A stretch of DNA of 64,000 nucleotides from Rothia amarae (GTDB taxonomy: Bacteria > Actinomycetota > Actinomycetes > Actinomycetales > Micrococcaceae): contig NZ_CP061538.1 in the NCBI RefSeq assembly GCF_014705945.2, forward strand, positions 930,001 through 994,000. The letters run 5' to 3'. This document shows, one piece after another, positions 8,594-16,047 of the stretch (the stretch's first letter is position 1; every line of letters starts with the position of its first letter). The notes beneath the pieces are model-generated. The model was not told where the DNA came from, made no database searches, and saw nothing but the letters and a program-made list of their open reading frames with translations. The position numbers and the translations under genes were made by a program.

Positions 8594-10753
8594 ATGGAAT
8601 TTATGAATGTGACGGGGGCGTTTTACGCCCCTGACGGTGAACCGCTTTCGGGGTCGATGACGTTGAAACCGTCCGTGCCGGTTATTCGGGTCTCGGATGG
8701 TGTGGTGGTGCAGTCTGAGGTGTCTTTCCCTGTGGTTGAGGGGAAGCTTTCGGGTCGTGTGGTTGCCCCGTCTGATGGTGTGAACCCTTCTGCCTGGTCG
8801 TATCGGGTTGTTTTCAAGTTGAAGCGTCCCCGCAATTTTAGTGTGAGTCTGCGTGGGTTTGATTTCCCGGCTCAGGCTGGGACGGTTGATTTGAACGCGG
8901 TTGCTCCTGTTCCGTCGCCGGTGGTGGGGGATTATGTGACCCGTGGTGAGCGTGGCGCGGATGGTGTGTCCGTTGTGTCGGTTGCCGCTGATGGGTCTGA
9001 CCTTGTTTTCACTATGTCTAATGGTGAAACTTTCCGTACTGTTCTGCCGGTAGTCCCTGGTAAGGATGGTGTTGTTGGTCGAGACGGTAGGGACGGCGGG
9101 GAAGTTTCGGGGCAGTTGCACCGTTTCTTCTCACCTATCACTTACTTCTGGGCTGACTGGTACAACCGGGATAGCTCTAAGTGGCTCAGGGTCACTCGTG
9201 GGATGCCTCTTGGTTTCGTTATCCTGAATATCGGTAACGGTTCTGGGGTTTCTCTTGACCCTGATTTTTTGGAGCAGTCGAAGCGTGCCCGTAACGCGGG
9301 GGCTAAGCTGCTGGGTTATGTCCGTACTGATTATGGTAGGCGTGACCGTGCGGAGATTCTTGCGGAGATCCGTAACCACCGTGATTGGTATCAGGTTGAT
9401 GGTGTTTTCCTCGATGAAGGGATCAACGGCTGGGGTGAGCAGGAGTCTCTTGTCCCGGCTTTTGTTGAACTGTACCAGGATATTAAGAGCGAGTTCGGGG
9501 ATGAGTTCACGGTTGTCACTAACCCCGGCTCGAACACGGTTCAGGCTCTCGTTGATGCTTCTGATGTTCAGATGTGCTTCGAGAATAGTGCTGATAAGTA
9601 TCTTGATGCCACGTTCCCTGATTTCTATCAGCAGTACCCGGCGGAGCGGTTCTGGCATGTTATCCATGATGCGACTGTGGAGAACGTTCACGCGGTTTTG
9701 GAGCGGGCGACGTATCTTCGTGCCGGTCACTTGTACGTGACTGATGATAAGTTCGTGCCTTCTGGTGACCCGCAATCCCCGGCATCTAACCCTTATGACG
9801 ATGTGCCCTCTCAGCCTATCCTTGACGCTCAACGGTATTGGGTGACTGGGACTGACACGTTAGATTCTGCTCTTGCTGAGATTCCAGCAGGAGCAGACGG
9901 GCGCGGTATCCTGTCCATCACTTCTGATGGCGATATTGGCACGGTTACTTATTCTGATGGGTCTCAGAGTAGTTTTGTGTTACCGCGTGGGTTGCAGGGA
10001 GAACGTGGTGAGCGTGGAGAAACTGGCGCGCAAGGTGTTCCTGGTGCTTCTAATACGCTTTCTATTGGGACTGTCACAGGTGGGTCTACTGCCTCAGCCA
10101 CGGTCACTGGGTCGTCTCCTAACCAGGTGTTGAACCTTGTTCTCCCTAAGGGGGATAAGGGAGATACCGGAGCTGTTGGCCCGCAAGGTCCAGCCGGTAA
10201 CGTCACGGTGTCGCAGTCGGCTTCCACGATTCAGGGTAATGGTTATCCGGAGGGTGTTGTTTCTGCCCCGGTTGGTTCGCTTTATGTTGATTTGTTGGAG
10301 ACGAACGGTGCGGTGATGTGGCGTAAGAAGTCTGGTACTGGCTCGACGGGTTGGGTTGTGTTGAAAGGTGACACAGGCTGGCGCAAGGTAAGCGCGGACA
10401 CGTCTGTCATTGCCCCGTCTTATGCTGATGCGGCGATGGGTGGCTCTGGTCGAGGGTCACACGCTATCCGCCGTATCGACAATCAGATTCATTGGCTTAC
10501 CTACTGGTATCAGAACTCTTCTACTAGCGGGAAGTTCGCTGAGTTGCCTAAAGGCTTTTGGGGGCAGAATACGGTTCCTGGCACCAACTATTATGGCACA
10601 CAAGAGGTCGCTCGTCTGGGGAACACCACCATACAACAACAGAATGGGCAACGCCTTATGGTCACTTCGATGAATATCGGTGAGCTACGTTTTTATGCTC
10701 AGTGGAATACAGATGACCCGTACCCTAATACTTTGCCTGGTTCACCGGCATAA
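8594..10753 (+). CDS. Tail fibre with spherulin-4-like glycoside hydrolase domain and collagen-like repeats
   Basis: 719 residues. Residues 1-110 form a beta-rich N-terminal domain similar in pattern to fibre attachment domains. About 176-385 resembles the spherulation-specific family 4 (spherulin 4, GH135-type) TIM-barrel: FFSPITYFWADW, then GAKLLGYVRTDYG, and VDGVFLDEG with D274/E275 as candidate catalytic residues. Two Gly-X-Y collagen-like runs follow at about 466-487 (GERGERGETGAQG) and 519-536 (GDKGDTGAVGPQGPAG), then a beta-rich tip. Members of this hydrolase family cleave galactosamine-containing polysaccharides in fungi, so a capsule or wall-polysaccharide depolymerase in the fibre is a reasonable inference. 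The last gene of the baseplate unit, ended by a terminator. Confidence 0.8.
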   Translation: MEFMNVTGAFYAPDGEPLSGSMTLKPSVPVIRVSDGVVVQSEVSFPVVEGKLSGRVVAPSDGVNPSAWSYRVVFKLKRPRNFSVSLRGFDFPAQAGTVDLNAVAPVPSPVVGDYVTRGERGADGVSVVSVAADGSDLVFTMSNGETFRTVLPVVPGKDGVVGRDGRDGGEVSGQLHRFFSPITYFWADWYNRDSSKWLRVTRGMPLGFVILNIGNGSGVSLDPDFLEQSKRARNAGAKLLGYVRTDYGRRDRAEILAEIRNHRDWYQVDGVFLDEGINGWGEQESLVPAFVELYQDIKSEFGDEFTVVTNPGSNTVQALVDASDVQMCFENSADKYLDATFPDFYQQYPAERFWHVIHDATVENVHAVLERATYLRAGHLYVTDDKFVPSGDPQSPASNPYDDVPSQPILDAQRYWVTGTDTLDSALAEIPAGADGRGILSITSDGDIGTVTYSDGSQSSFVLPRGLQGERGERGETGAQGVPGASNTLSIGTVTGGSTASATVTGSSPNQVLNLVLPKGDKGDTGAVGPQGPAGNVTVSQSASTIQGNGYPEGVVSAPVGSLYVDLLETNGAVMWRKKSGTGSTGWVVLKGDTGWRKVSADTSVIAPSYADAAMGGSGRGSHAIRRIDNQIHWLTYWYQNSSTSGKFAELPKGFWGQNTVPGTNYYGTQEVARLGNTTIQQQNGQRLMVTSMNIGELRFYAQWNTDDPYPNTLPGSPA

Positions 10754-10772
10754 ACAACATTTCAATTCACAT

Positions 10773-10795
10773 GCACCCCTGCAGGGTGCTTTTTC
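10773..10795 (+). terminator. Rho-independent terminator after the fibre gene
   Basis: Six-base stem GCACCC/GGGTGC with a five-base loop, followed by five T residues. It separates the tail genes from the small-protein and lysis genes. Confidence 0.8.
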
Positions 10796-10816
10796 TATAT
10801 CAAGGAGAAAACAATA

Positions 10817-11173
10817 ATGGCTTCATCAAAAGCTATCATCTCAGCCGCACGCGACAACGACCTCCGCGAACGCGCCATCGCACTAGCCGCGGAGGGACGA
10901 TTCGACAAAAACCCACAGTACTTTGTGGAATCAAACCTTTTCCAACTCGCATCAGCACCTATCAACGGCAACGGCGACACCGTAGCATCCATGTACGAAT
11001 ATGCTCAGGTGCAATACGAAACCAAAAAGAAAGAACTCGCTCAAAAACTAGCAGAGTTGGAGGAAAAACGCCCTGGTGCTGACCCTGCTTCTGTGACCGA
11101 TGAGCACTTGAAGTACGCTCTTGATTATTTGACGAAGCAAAACGCAACCGGAGAGGGCGAAACGGGCATCTAA
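10817..11173 (+). CDS. Phage protein of unknown function (118 aa)
   Basis: 118 residues with a strong ribosome site (CAAGGAGAAAACA) before the ATG. All-helical, charged and soluble: an Arg/Asp-rich N-terminal half, then a KKKELAQKLAELEEKRPG coiled-coil stretch. There is no membrane segment or known motif. Its stop overlaps the ATG of the downstream membrane protein (TAATG), so the two are coupled. It is the first gene after a terminator, so it probably has its own promoter or read-through transcription; none is clearly visible. Confidence 0.6.
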   Translation: MASSKAIISAARDNDLRERAIALAAEGRFDKNPQYFVESNLFQLASAPINGNGDTVASMYEYAQVQYETKKKELAQKLAELEEKRPGADPASVTDEHLKYALDYLTKQNATGEGETGI

Positions 11174-11613
11174 TGCGCGGCAAACACTTCTTCCAAGACT
11201 GGTGGGCGCACCTGCCAGTCCCTAAAGGCGCGTCCATTTTCATGGCAACCGCCTACCTCATGTTCATAGTGCAAGGAATCGTCAATTTCGCTTCCCCCGG
11301 TGAGAATGCCTGGCTCCTTATCGACTGGCAGAGGTTCGTGGTCAACATGGTGCTGGTGGTAGGCGGCGCTATCGGTGCTTTCTCTACCTTGCGCGGTCTG
11401 TGGCTGTTCGAGCGTCCAGCGATTATCCTTGTCGGCGGAATGTACGTTGTCCACGCTCTATGGGTCATCACCGACGCAGACGATGACGGTTCTGTGTACT
11501 GGCAGGTAGCTATCCGAATGACTATCATCATTCTTCTACTGTGCAAGCGGTACATGCAGATCAGGTGGGCGCTCCTTGACCCCCACACTGCTACTCATAA
11601 AAAGGTAGGGTGA
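11173..11613 (+). CDS. Phage four-helix membrane protein
   Basis: 146 residues with about four hydrophobic segments (residues about 22-42, 58-78, 84-102 and 110-125), a short N-terminal soluble part and a basic C-terminus. It lies upstream of the endolysin and could contribute to lysis, but a canonical two-helix holin candidate lies just after the endolysin, so this one is better described only as a phage membrane protein. Similar small membrane proteins occur in this position in actinophages. It is translationally coupled to the genes on both sides. Confidence 0.6.
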   Translation: MRGKHFFQDWWAHLPVPKGASIFMATAYLMFIVQGIVNFASPGENAWLLIDWQRFVVNMVLVVGGAIGAFSTLRGLWLFERPAIILVGGMYVVHALWVITDADDDGSVYWQVAIRMTIIILLLCKRYMQIRWALLDPHTATHKKVG

Positions 11614-11975
11614 TGATGCATTTTGACGAATCGTCCCCCATCGTCCAAATAATCCTCTGGCTTTTTGTTGGAGGTGGCGGTGCGAAACTTTACACCGCTT
11701 GGCGTGACTATAAGTCAGGTAAAGCTAAGAGTGAGCTAGAGAAGAATCAGCTGCTACTTTCTGAGAAGAAGGAAGCGGAGGAAGCGCGCCGGTGTGAGCT
11801 GGAATCTGCTAAGGCTGAAGCTGAGGCAGAAGGCAAACGTGCTGATGATGAGGCGCGTAAACGCCGCCTGGTTGAGGAGGCTCTTGCTGATACGCGTCGA
11901 GTGTGTATCCAGCAGCATGGTGTGGAGCCTTCTTCACTTCCCCCGTGGCCCGAATATAACCGTGACCCTTCATAG
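11613..11975 (+). CDS. Phage membrane-anchored coiled-coil protein
   Basis: About 120 residues. One N-terminal membrane segment (VQIILWLFVGGGGAKLYTAW) is followed by a long charged coiled coil (Glu/Lys/Ala-rich, residues about 35-95) and a Pro-rich tail. The start is ambiguous among GTG 11610, ATG 11613 and ATG 11616; all share the same frame and overlap the upstream stop. The layout recalls an inner-membrane spanin, but a Gram-positive host has no outer membrane, so a true spanin function is unlikely. A terminator begins within the last codons. Confidence 0.6.
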   Translation: MMHFDESSPIVQIILWLFVGGGGAKLYTAWRDYKSGKAKSELEKNQLLLSEKKEAEEARRCELESAKAEAEAEGKRADDEARKRRLVEEALADTRRVCIQQHGVEPSSLPPWPEYNRDPS

Positions 11976-11985
11976 GGTCTTTTTT
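11964..11985 (+). terminator. Terminator overlapping the end of the coiled-coil gene
   Basis: Stem GACCC/GGGTC with a six-base loop and six T residues. The hairpin includes the last codons and the stop codon of the upstream gene. Confidence 0.65.
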
Positions 11986-11988
11986 GTT

Positions 11989-12018
11989 GCCCCGGCACGG
12001 GTTTGTGCCGGGGCTTTT
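11989..12018 (+). terminator. Second terminator, strong
   Basis: Ten-base perfect stem GCCCCGGCAC/GTGCCGGGGC with a six-base loop, then four T residues, only three bases after the preceding hairpin. Tandem terminators isolate the GH16-like gene from upstream transcription. Confidence 0.85.
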
Positions 12019-12041
12019 CTATGAATGAATTGAGGTAGTTT

Positions 12042-12896
12042 GTGCGCAACGACGTACTAAACACAATCCCTAACTGGGTTGAAGATTTCGAGGGTAAAAC
12101 CACCGTAGATGAAACCATCTTCACGGCTGACGGCAAACCCAAAGGCACTTACAACGGCGAGTCATACGTCTTAGAGGACTGGGGTGTCATCCGCGAAGAC
12201 CAGGCTTGCATACGAGATAACCAGCTAGTTCTATCTATGACAAAACGTGATAACCCTAAAGTTTTCAAGAGTGACCCCGTCCAGAAGGAACGCTGGCATA
12301 ACACCGCTTGGCTGCGTACCCGTGGCAAGGTGGAGTTAGTTCAGGGAGCGGTGGAGATGGTCGCCAAGTTCCCTTGCCCCCCTGGGTTTTGGGCTGGCGG
12401 TTGGGCACGCGCCACGGTGTCTCAGGGCGAGGTTGATTTCTTTGAGTCACCTGGGCGGCTAGGGAAAAACCCTAACCCGGCGGCGCATGATTTGAATAAC
12501 CGCTATACGGCTACCGTGCATTACAAGCAGGACGGCACGGACAAGGTGGGCGTGGAGTCTCCTATTACGCCAGCTAATTTGGGCGGGGACTTCCACACTT
12601 ACGGGTTTATCAAGACCTCGGAGGAGGTCATTATTTATTTTGAACGTGAAGAGATTCATCGTGTGAAGCGTTCTGATAACCCCACCAAGTTTGATGCGGC
12701 GTTCCCTCCTGGTGAGCCGTTGTACCTTCTGGCTACGACTCAGGCTGGTTCTAAGTGGTTTGGTCTACCGAATGATGACACGCCGGATCATTGTGAGCTG
12801 GTGATTGACCGGGTTACTGTTTGGGATTTCGATAATCCTGTTTCTGGCCAGGGGGAGTATTCGAGTACCCCGGTTTATGGCTCGTCTTCTAGCTAA
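12042..12896 (+). CDS. GH16-like glycoside hydrolase (laminarinase/concanavalin-like fold)
   Basis: 284 residues, GTG start preceded by TGAGGTAG. The sequence is beta-rich and contains GEVDFFES with E130, D132 and E135, which matches the ExDxxE catalytic signature of family 16 glycoside hydrolases (nucleophile, helper Asp and acid/base). Upstream Trp-rich strands (GFWAGGWAR) and a downstream HTYGF segment also fit that fold. No signal peptide is visible, so export by lysis or incorporation into the virion is likely. The target is unknown; family members cut beta-glucans and galactans. It stands alone between two terminators, just before the endolysin. Function is inferred from motif and fold. 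Confidence 0.65.
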   Translation: MRNDVLNTIPNWVEDFEGKTTVDETIFTADGKPKGTYNGESYVLEDWGVIREDQACIRDNQLVLSMTKRDNPKVFKSDPVQKERWHNTAWLRTRGKVELVQGAVEMVAKFPCPPGFWAGGWARATVSQGEVDFFESPGRLGKNPNPAAHDLNNRYTATVHYKQDGTDKVGVESPITPANLGGDFHTYGFIKTSEEVIIYFEREEIHRVKRSDNPTKFDAAFPPGEPLYLLATTQAGSKWFGLPNDDTPDHCELVIDRVTVWDFDNPVSGQGEYSSTPVYGSSSS

Positions 12897-12903
12897 TCGT
12901 TCT

Positions 12904-12928
12904 GCCCCGGCAACAACCTCGCCGGGGC
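12904..12928 (+). terminator. Hairpin after the GH16-like gene
   Basis: Eight-base stem GCCCCGGC/GCCGGGGC with a nine-base loop, followed by TTCTTAT. The T tract is weak, so termination may be partial. Confidence 0.6.
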
Positions 12929-12958
12929 TTCTTATCTCCCCCCTGAAAGGAGGGAATC

Positions 12959-14503
12959 ATGCTAAATGGTATCGATGTTTCCAACTATCAAGCTGGGCTG
13001 TCTCAGGACGTTATGGCGAAAGCGGATGTGATTATCTGCAAAGCTACTGAGGGCACGGGCTACCAAGACCCGCATTTACCTGACCTTTTTACGAAGGCAG
13101 TAAGCGCCGGCAAGAAAGTTGGTGCTTATCATTTCTGGCGTCCCGGTGCTTCTGGCACTGTGCAGGCTGACTACTTTGTGGACTACCTCCAGGCTACGCA
13201 GATGTCTCCTGATTTCGCTGTCCTCGACTTTGAGGATGAATCTGACCTAGCCAATGAGGCTGGCGCGGTGGAGTTTATGCGCCGCGTCCAAGAGCGCCTA
13301 GGAATCCCGGTATGGTTTTACGTCTATGTCGCCCCGCTAAAACAGTATGGGTACTGGAAGATCCGTAAAAACTTCAAGATTTGGTTGGCTGGCTACTACC
13401 TGGGCTATAACCAAATCAACGGTTTTGTGCCGCCGATGAGTCTGGACGAGTACATTCTGTTCAACCAGATTGATTCCACGGGTATTGATTTTGCGGGCTG
13501 GCAGTTCACCCCTGTGGGTAGGTTGCCTGGCTATGCGGGTGACCTTGATTTGAACGTCTTTTTTGAGGACGCTTTCACGGGCTCTACCGCCCCGGCTGTA
13601 GGTACTGCACAGACGGTTACTTTGGAGCCGGTGACGGGTTACCCGGTGACTCAAAATTTTGGTGACGGTGCAGGTCTCACTGTGAACGGTGTCAAGACGA
13701 ATGTCGGTGGCGCTCATACCGGCATAGATTTCGCTACTCCGGTTGGCACGTCTGCGGTGGCACTGGAATCTGGCACGGTGCTTTGGGCTGATTGGGGTGC
13801 GAATCTTCCTCAGACGAACTGGGCTGACCGTTGGTATCTTGGCGGCGGTGGTTTCGGTGGTCTAGCTATCGACCCCGGCATCGTCGTGGTCATTCAGCAT
13901 CCAGGTTATATTTCCACCTACTCTCACCTATCAGCGACCAGCCTCAATGTAGGTGATTCAGTTATTCAGGGTCAAGAGGTCGGTAAGACCGGGGCTACTG
14001 GTTTTGTAAGCGGAGCACACCTCCACTTCGAAGTGCTTCCCACTCCCACGAATTATCAGACTGACCACACCAATTTGAACATCATTTACGGGCGTGTAGA
14101 TCCGCGCCCGTATTTTGTGCAGACCGTAGAGAATCAGCGAGTCGTAGATGGTGCAGCTACTTTGAGGGTTGCTTTAGAGAAGGAGAAAAAGGAATTGTCT
14201 ATTCTGACGGAAAAGTTCAAGAATTTTAAGACTGGTGGGGAGACCGACGCGGCGACTGAGCTGGGTTGGTTGCCTCAGAATTTTCAGACGGTGTTCGAGT
14301 CTATTTCGAATATCCGTAAGGAGGTTCTGAATCAGAAGATTTTGAAGCAGGGTGGTACTCAGAAGAAGGGTGAGACTACTTCACTCGCTTTGGAGGTGTC
14401 GTACATGGCGGATAATTTCGCGCGTACTCACCAGGCGCTTGACCGTATCGAGAAGCGTATCGCTCAGATTGATGCGCGGCTAAATGAAATCGAGGGTAAG
14501 TAA
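12959..14503 (+). CDS. Endolysin: GH25 muramidase plus M23 endopeptidase
   Basis: 514 residues with a near-ideal ribosome site (GAAAGGAGGGAATC). Residues 1-200 are a GH25 lysozyme: GIDVSNYQ at the start, KATEG, VGAYHFW and the D-x-E pair in VLDFED (D90, E92). Residues about 215-380 are an M23 (LytM) zinc peptidase with GAHTGID (H253, D257) and HLHFEV (H354, H356). About 395-514 is a charged coiled-coil region in place of a recognisable wall-binding domain. Together the two enzymes would cut the glycan strands and the cross-bridge of host peptidoglycan. No signal peptide is present, so release depends on the holin encoded next, whose ATG overlaps this stop codon. Confidence 0.92.
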   Translation: MLNGIDVSNYQAGLSQDVMAKADVIICKATEGTGYQDPHLPDLFTKAVSAGKKVGAYHFWRPGASGTVQADYFVDYLQATQMSPDFAVLDFEDESDLANEAGAVEFMRRVQERLGIPVWFYVYVAPLKQYGYWKIRKNFKIWLAGYYLGYNQINGFVPPMSLDEYILFNQIDSTGIDFAGWQFTPVGRLPGYAGDLDLNVFFEDAFTGSTAPAVGTAQTVTLEPVTGYPVTQNFGDGAGLTVNGVKTNVGGAHTGIDFATPVGTSAVALESGTVLWADWGANLPQTNWADRWYLGGGGFGGLAIDPGIVVVIQHPGYISTYSHLSATSLNVGDSVIQGQEVGKTGATGFVSGAHLHFEVLPTPTNYQTDHTNLNIIYGRVDPRPYFVQTVENQRVVDGAATLRVALEKEKKELSILTEKFKNFKTGGETDAATELGWLPQNFQTVFESISNIRKEVLNQKILKQGGTQKKGETTSLALEVSYMADNFARTHQALDRIEKRIAQIDARLNEIEGK

Positions 14504-14949
14504 TGGCTAAGACCATTGGTACTACTACGCTAGCTTCTACCGGCGGCGGTATGGCTGGCTTTTTTATTGCCCAGACTGTGGTAGATATTTTCCACCTGGA
14601 ATTATCTGACAATGGCCTCATGGGGCTAGGTTTCCTGCTGGTGGCTATTGGTTCGCTGATTGGTGGTTACTTGTCTCCGTCGAAGCGTGAAGAGCTGGCT
14701 AAGGTGATGGCTGAGGCTAATGTTCCTACCGCTCAGGAGATCGCGCAGGAGGTCGCTGTTGTTGCTCCTACGGCTGTTGTTCCTTCTGCTGGTGAGGTTG
14801 CTCAGGCTGTTGTTGCTGCGCAGTCTGATGTTTCCCCGGCCGTTTCGCCAACCATAAACATTTCGGCTCCTGATGGAGTTTCCCCTGATGTTTTTGGGAA
14901 GCGGTTTGCTTCTTCGGTGGCTGTTGATTCTGACGTGCTTGTTCCGTAA
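14503..14949 (+). CDS. Holin (two-helix membrane protein)
   Basis: 148 residues. Two hydrophobic segments near the N-terminus (GGGMAGFFIAQTVVDIF and GLMGLGFLLVAIGSLIGGYL, residues about 14-60) are followed by a basic turn (SPSKREELAK) and an Ala/Val-rich acidic tail. Position directly after the endolysin, one-base overlap and topology match actinophage holins. The long tail (about 70-148) is unusual and contains PTINISAPDGVSPDVFG, similar in wording to the end of the tape measure protein ([17 protein letters not shown]), which suggests recombination or a shared short module. Last phage gene before the junction. Confidence 0.75.
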   Translation: MAKTIGTTTLASTGGGMAGFFIAQTVVDIFHLELSDNGLMGLGFLLVAIGSLIGGYLSPSKREELAKVMAEANVPTAQEIAQEVAVVAPTAVVPSAGEVAQAVVAAQSDVSPAVSPTINISAPDGVSPDVFGKRFASSVAVDSDVLVP

Positions 14950-14959
14950 ATAAAGGTTT

Positions 14960-14996
14960 GCCCCTCCTGGCTTCGGCTGGGAGGGGCTTATTTTTG
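14960..14996 (+). terminator. Terminator at the right end of the phage late operon
   Basis: Stem GCCCCTCC/GGAGGGGC with a 12-base loop containing TTCG, followed by TTATTTTTG. It closes the phage late transcript just before the chromosome junction. Confidence 0.85.
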
Positions 14997-15059
14997 TGCT
15001 CAAAAGTGGTGAGTTTATGGTGAGTATTGCCTATTAGGGGTATTTATAGGTTGTTATTT

Positions 15060-15176
15060 CAGGGGTTTGTTGTCATCACAATGATGACCGCCATCCTTGT
15101 GGCTGCCTTGTTGGTCGTTGCTCAGGATGCCCTGGTCAACATGTTCAATAACGCCATGTCTATGGTCAGCAAATAG
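15060..15176 (+). pseudogene. 3' remnant of a small Flp/DUF4244-type pilin gene
   Basis: The frame is open from 15024 to the stop at 15176, but no start with a ribosome site is visible. From about 15069 it reads VVITMMTAILVAALLVVAQD and then ALVNMFNNAMSMVSK: a hydrophobic helix followed by an amphipathic end, as in the C-terminal half of Flp-type or DUF4244-type pilins. Such a gene normally lies directly before tadE genes in actinobacterial tad loci. The upstream part is replaced by phage DNA, so the gene appears split by integration. A short in-frame product from ATG 15081 or 15084 is possible but lacks a Shine-Dalgarno. Confidence 0.5.
15072..15088 (+). other. Candidate right attachment site (inverted repeat at the phage/chromosome junction)
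   Basis: GTCATCA-CAA-TGATGAC is a perfect seven-base inverted repeat around a three-base centre. It lies between the last phage terminator and the point where a pilin-like frame resumes without a proper start. Serine integrase sites are short imperfect inverted repeats around a central core, so this is a plausible attR core. The left copy is outside the window, so it cannot be confirmed here. Confidence 0.4.
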
Positions 15177-15197
15177 ATTCTTCTACGGGTTTTTAGC

Positions 15198-15590
15198 ATG
15201 TATTCACCCCTTCAGAACGACACCAAAGAACGCGGTAATGTTACCGCCGAGTTCGTGATGGTCAGCGCTTTGGTGTTGATGCTCTTTGGCGTCGTTCTGC
15301 AAATTGCTTTTGCGCTCTATGCCCGCAATATCATGCTCGATGCGGCATCTGCCGGCGCACGCTATGGAACTCTGCTGGATAGAACAGAATCCGAGGGACG
15401 AACGCGTACGGAAGAAATCATTGCTGGTGGTCTACCGGATATCTATCAAACAACTGTTTCTAGCTCGGCCGTAACGGTAAACGGGGTCGATGCCATCGAG
15501 ATAAGAGTCCACGGCACGTTACCTGTGGTTGGTCCTTTCGGATTCGATCAGGGGATTGAGGTGAGCGGACATGCAATCGTCCAAAAATAG
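15198..15590 (+). CDS. TadE-like minor pilin
   Basis: 130 residues. The charged start (NDTKERGNVTAEFVMVSALV) has the Gly-x4-Glu type pilin cleavage context followed by a single membrane helix, and the C-terminal part is a small beta-rich domain, as in TadE family pseudopilins of Flp/tad pili. It is first in a run of three overlapping genes (20-base overlap with the next). The tad ATPase and platform genes (tadA, tadB, tadC) are not in the window and presumably lie to the left of the prophage, so the locus may be split by the insertion. Confidence 0.8.
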   Translation: MYSPLQNDTKERGNVTAEFVMVSALVLMLFGVVLQIAFALYARNIMLDAASAGARYGTLLDRTESEGRTRTEEIIAGGLPDIYQTTVSSSAVTVNGVDAIEIRVHGTLPVVGPFGFDQGIEVSGHAIVQK

Positions 15591-16047
15591 AAATAGCTGG
15601 TACCAGACGCTTCGGCACAAAATTACCTCTATAGCTAGTGTCAATAACTCAGAAGAGGGCAACGCGATGGTGGAATTTATTGGTCTAGGTTTTATGCTCA
15701 TGGTGCCCACCATTTACTTTTTGCTCTCCGTTTTCGCTGTGCAATCCGGTACCATGGCCGCCCACGCCGCTGCAGATCAAGCTGCTCAGACAATATCTAA
15801 CCAGCCGCTAGATCAGATGAATTCTCAGACTGCGCAACAGGCAGCACAGTTTGCTGCTCGTGACTATGGGATTGAACCGGAGAACCTGCGCGTTGCTGTA
15901 AGTTGTGGAAATGACTGCTCCCAGTCTGACTCCATCCGTGTGAGCACAACTGTACAAGTCCAACTCCCTCTTATTCCTTGGGTCAGGGGAGCTTCCTTTG
16001 CAGAAGTCTCTTCCTCTTCATTCGTTTGGGGAGGCAGGTATCGATGA
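15571..16047 (+). CDS. TadE/TadG-like pilus assembly protein
   Basis: 158 residues. A 30-residue polar N-terminus is followed by EEGNAMVEFIGLGFMLMVPT, the processed-pilin-like membrane helix, then an Ala/Gln-rich helical part and a C-terminal domain with two cysteines (SCGNDCSQ, likely a disulfide outside the membrane). Overlaps the preceding tadE and ends overlapping the next start (ATGA). Function as a minor pilin or pilus-assembly factor is inferred from family and neighbours. Confidence 0.75.
   Translation: MQSSKNRNSWYQTLRHKITSIASVNNSEEGNAMVEFIGLGFMLMVPTIYFLLSVFAVQSGTMAAHAAADQAAQTISNQPLDQMNSQTAQQAAQFAARDYGIEPENLRVAVSCGNDCSQSDSIRVSTTVQVQLPLIPWVRGASFAEVSSSSFVWGGRYR

Larger units (their letters stand above)
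1..15080 (+). mobile_element. Integrated siphophage, right part (tail, fibre and lysis modules)
   Basis: Fourteen codirectional genes follow the usual order of a long-tailed phage: tape measure, distal tail protein, baseplate proteins, fibre, small membrane proteins, endolysin, holin. The module ends with a strong terminator and is followed directly by chromosomal pilus genes. No integrase, repressor, terminase or capsid gene is in the window, so the element continues to the left. The right boundary is placed near 15,072-15,088 by inference, where a truncated chromosomal frame resumes. Whether the prophage is inducible cannot be judged from this part; no late gene seen here is broken. Confidence 0.9.

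Noticed and set aside
9131-9832. Minus-strand frame of 233 codons opposite the spherulin-like domain
   Set aside because: Lies fully inside a well-supported plus-strand gene and has an Arg/Ile/Val-rich composition typical of an antisense shadow.
11613-11975. Spanin (Rz-like) interpretation of the membrane-anchored coiled coil
   Set aside because: The topology fits, but a Gram-positive host has no outer membrane to fuse with; no partner lipoprotein is present.
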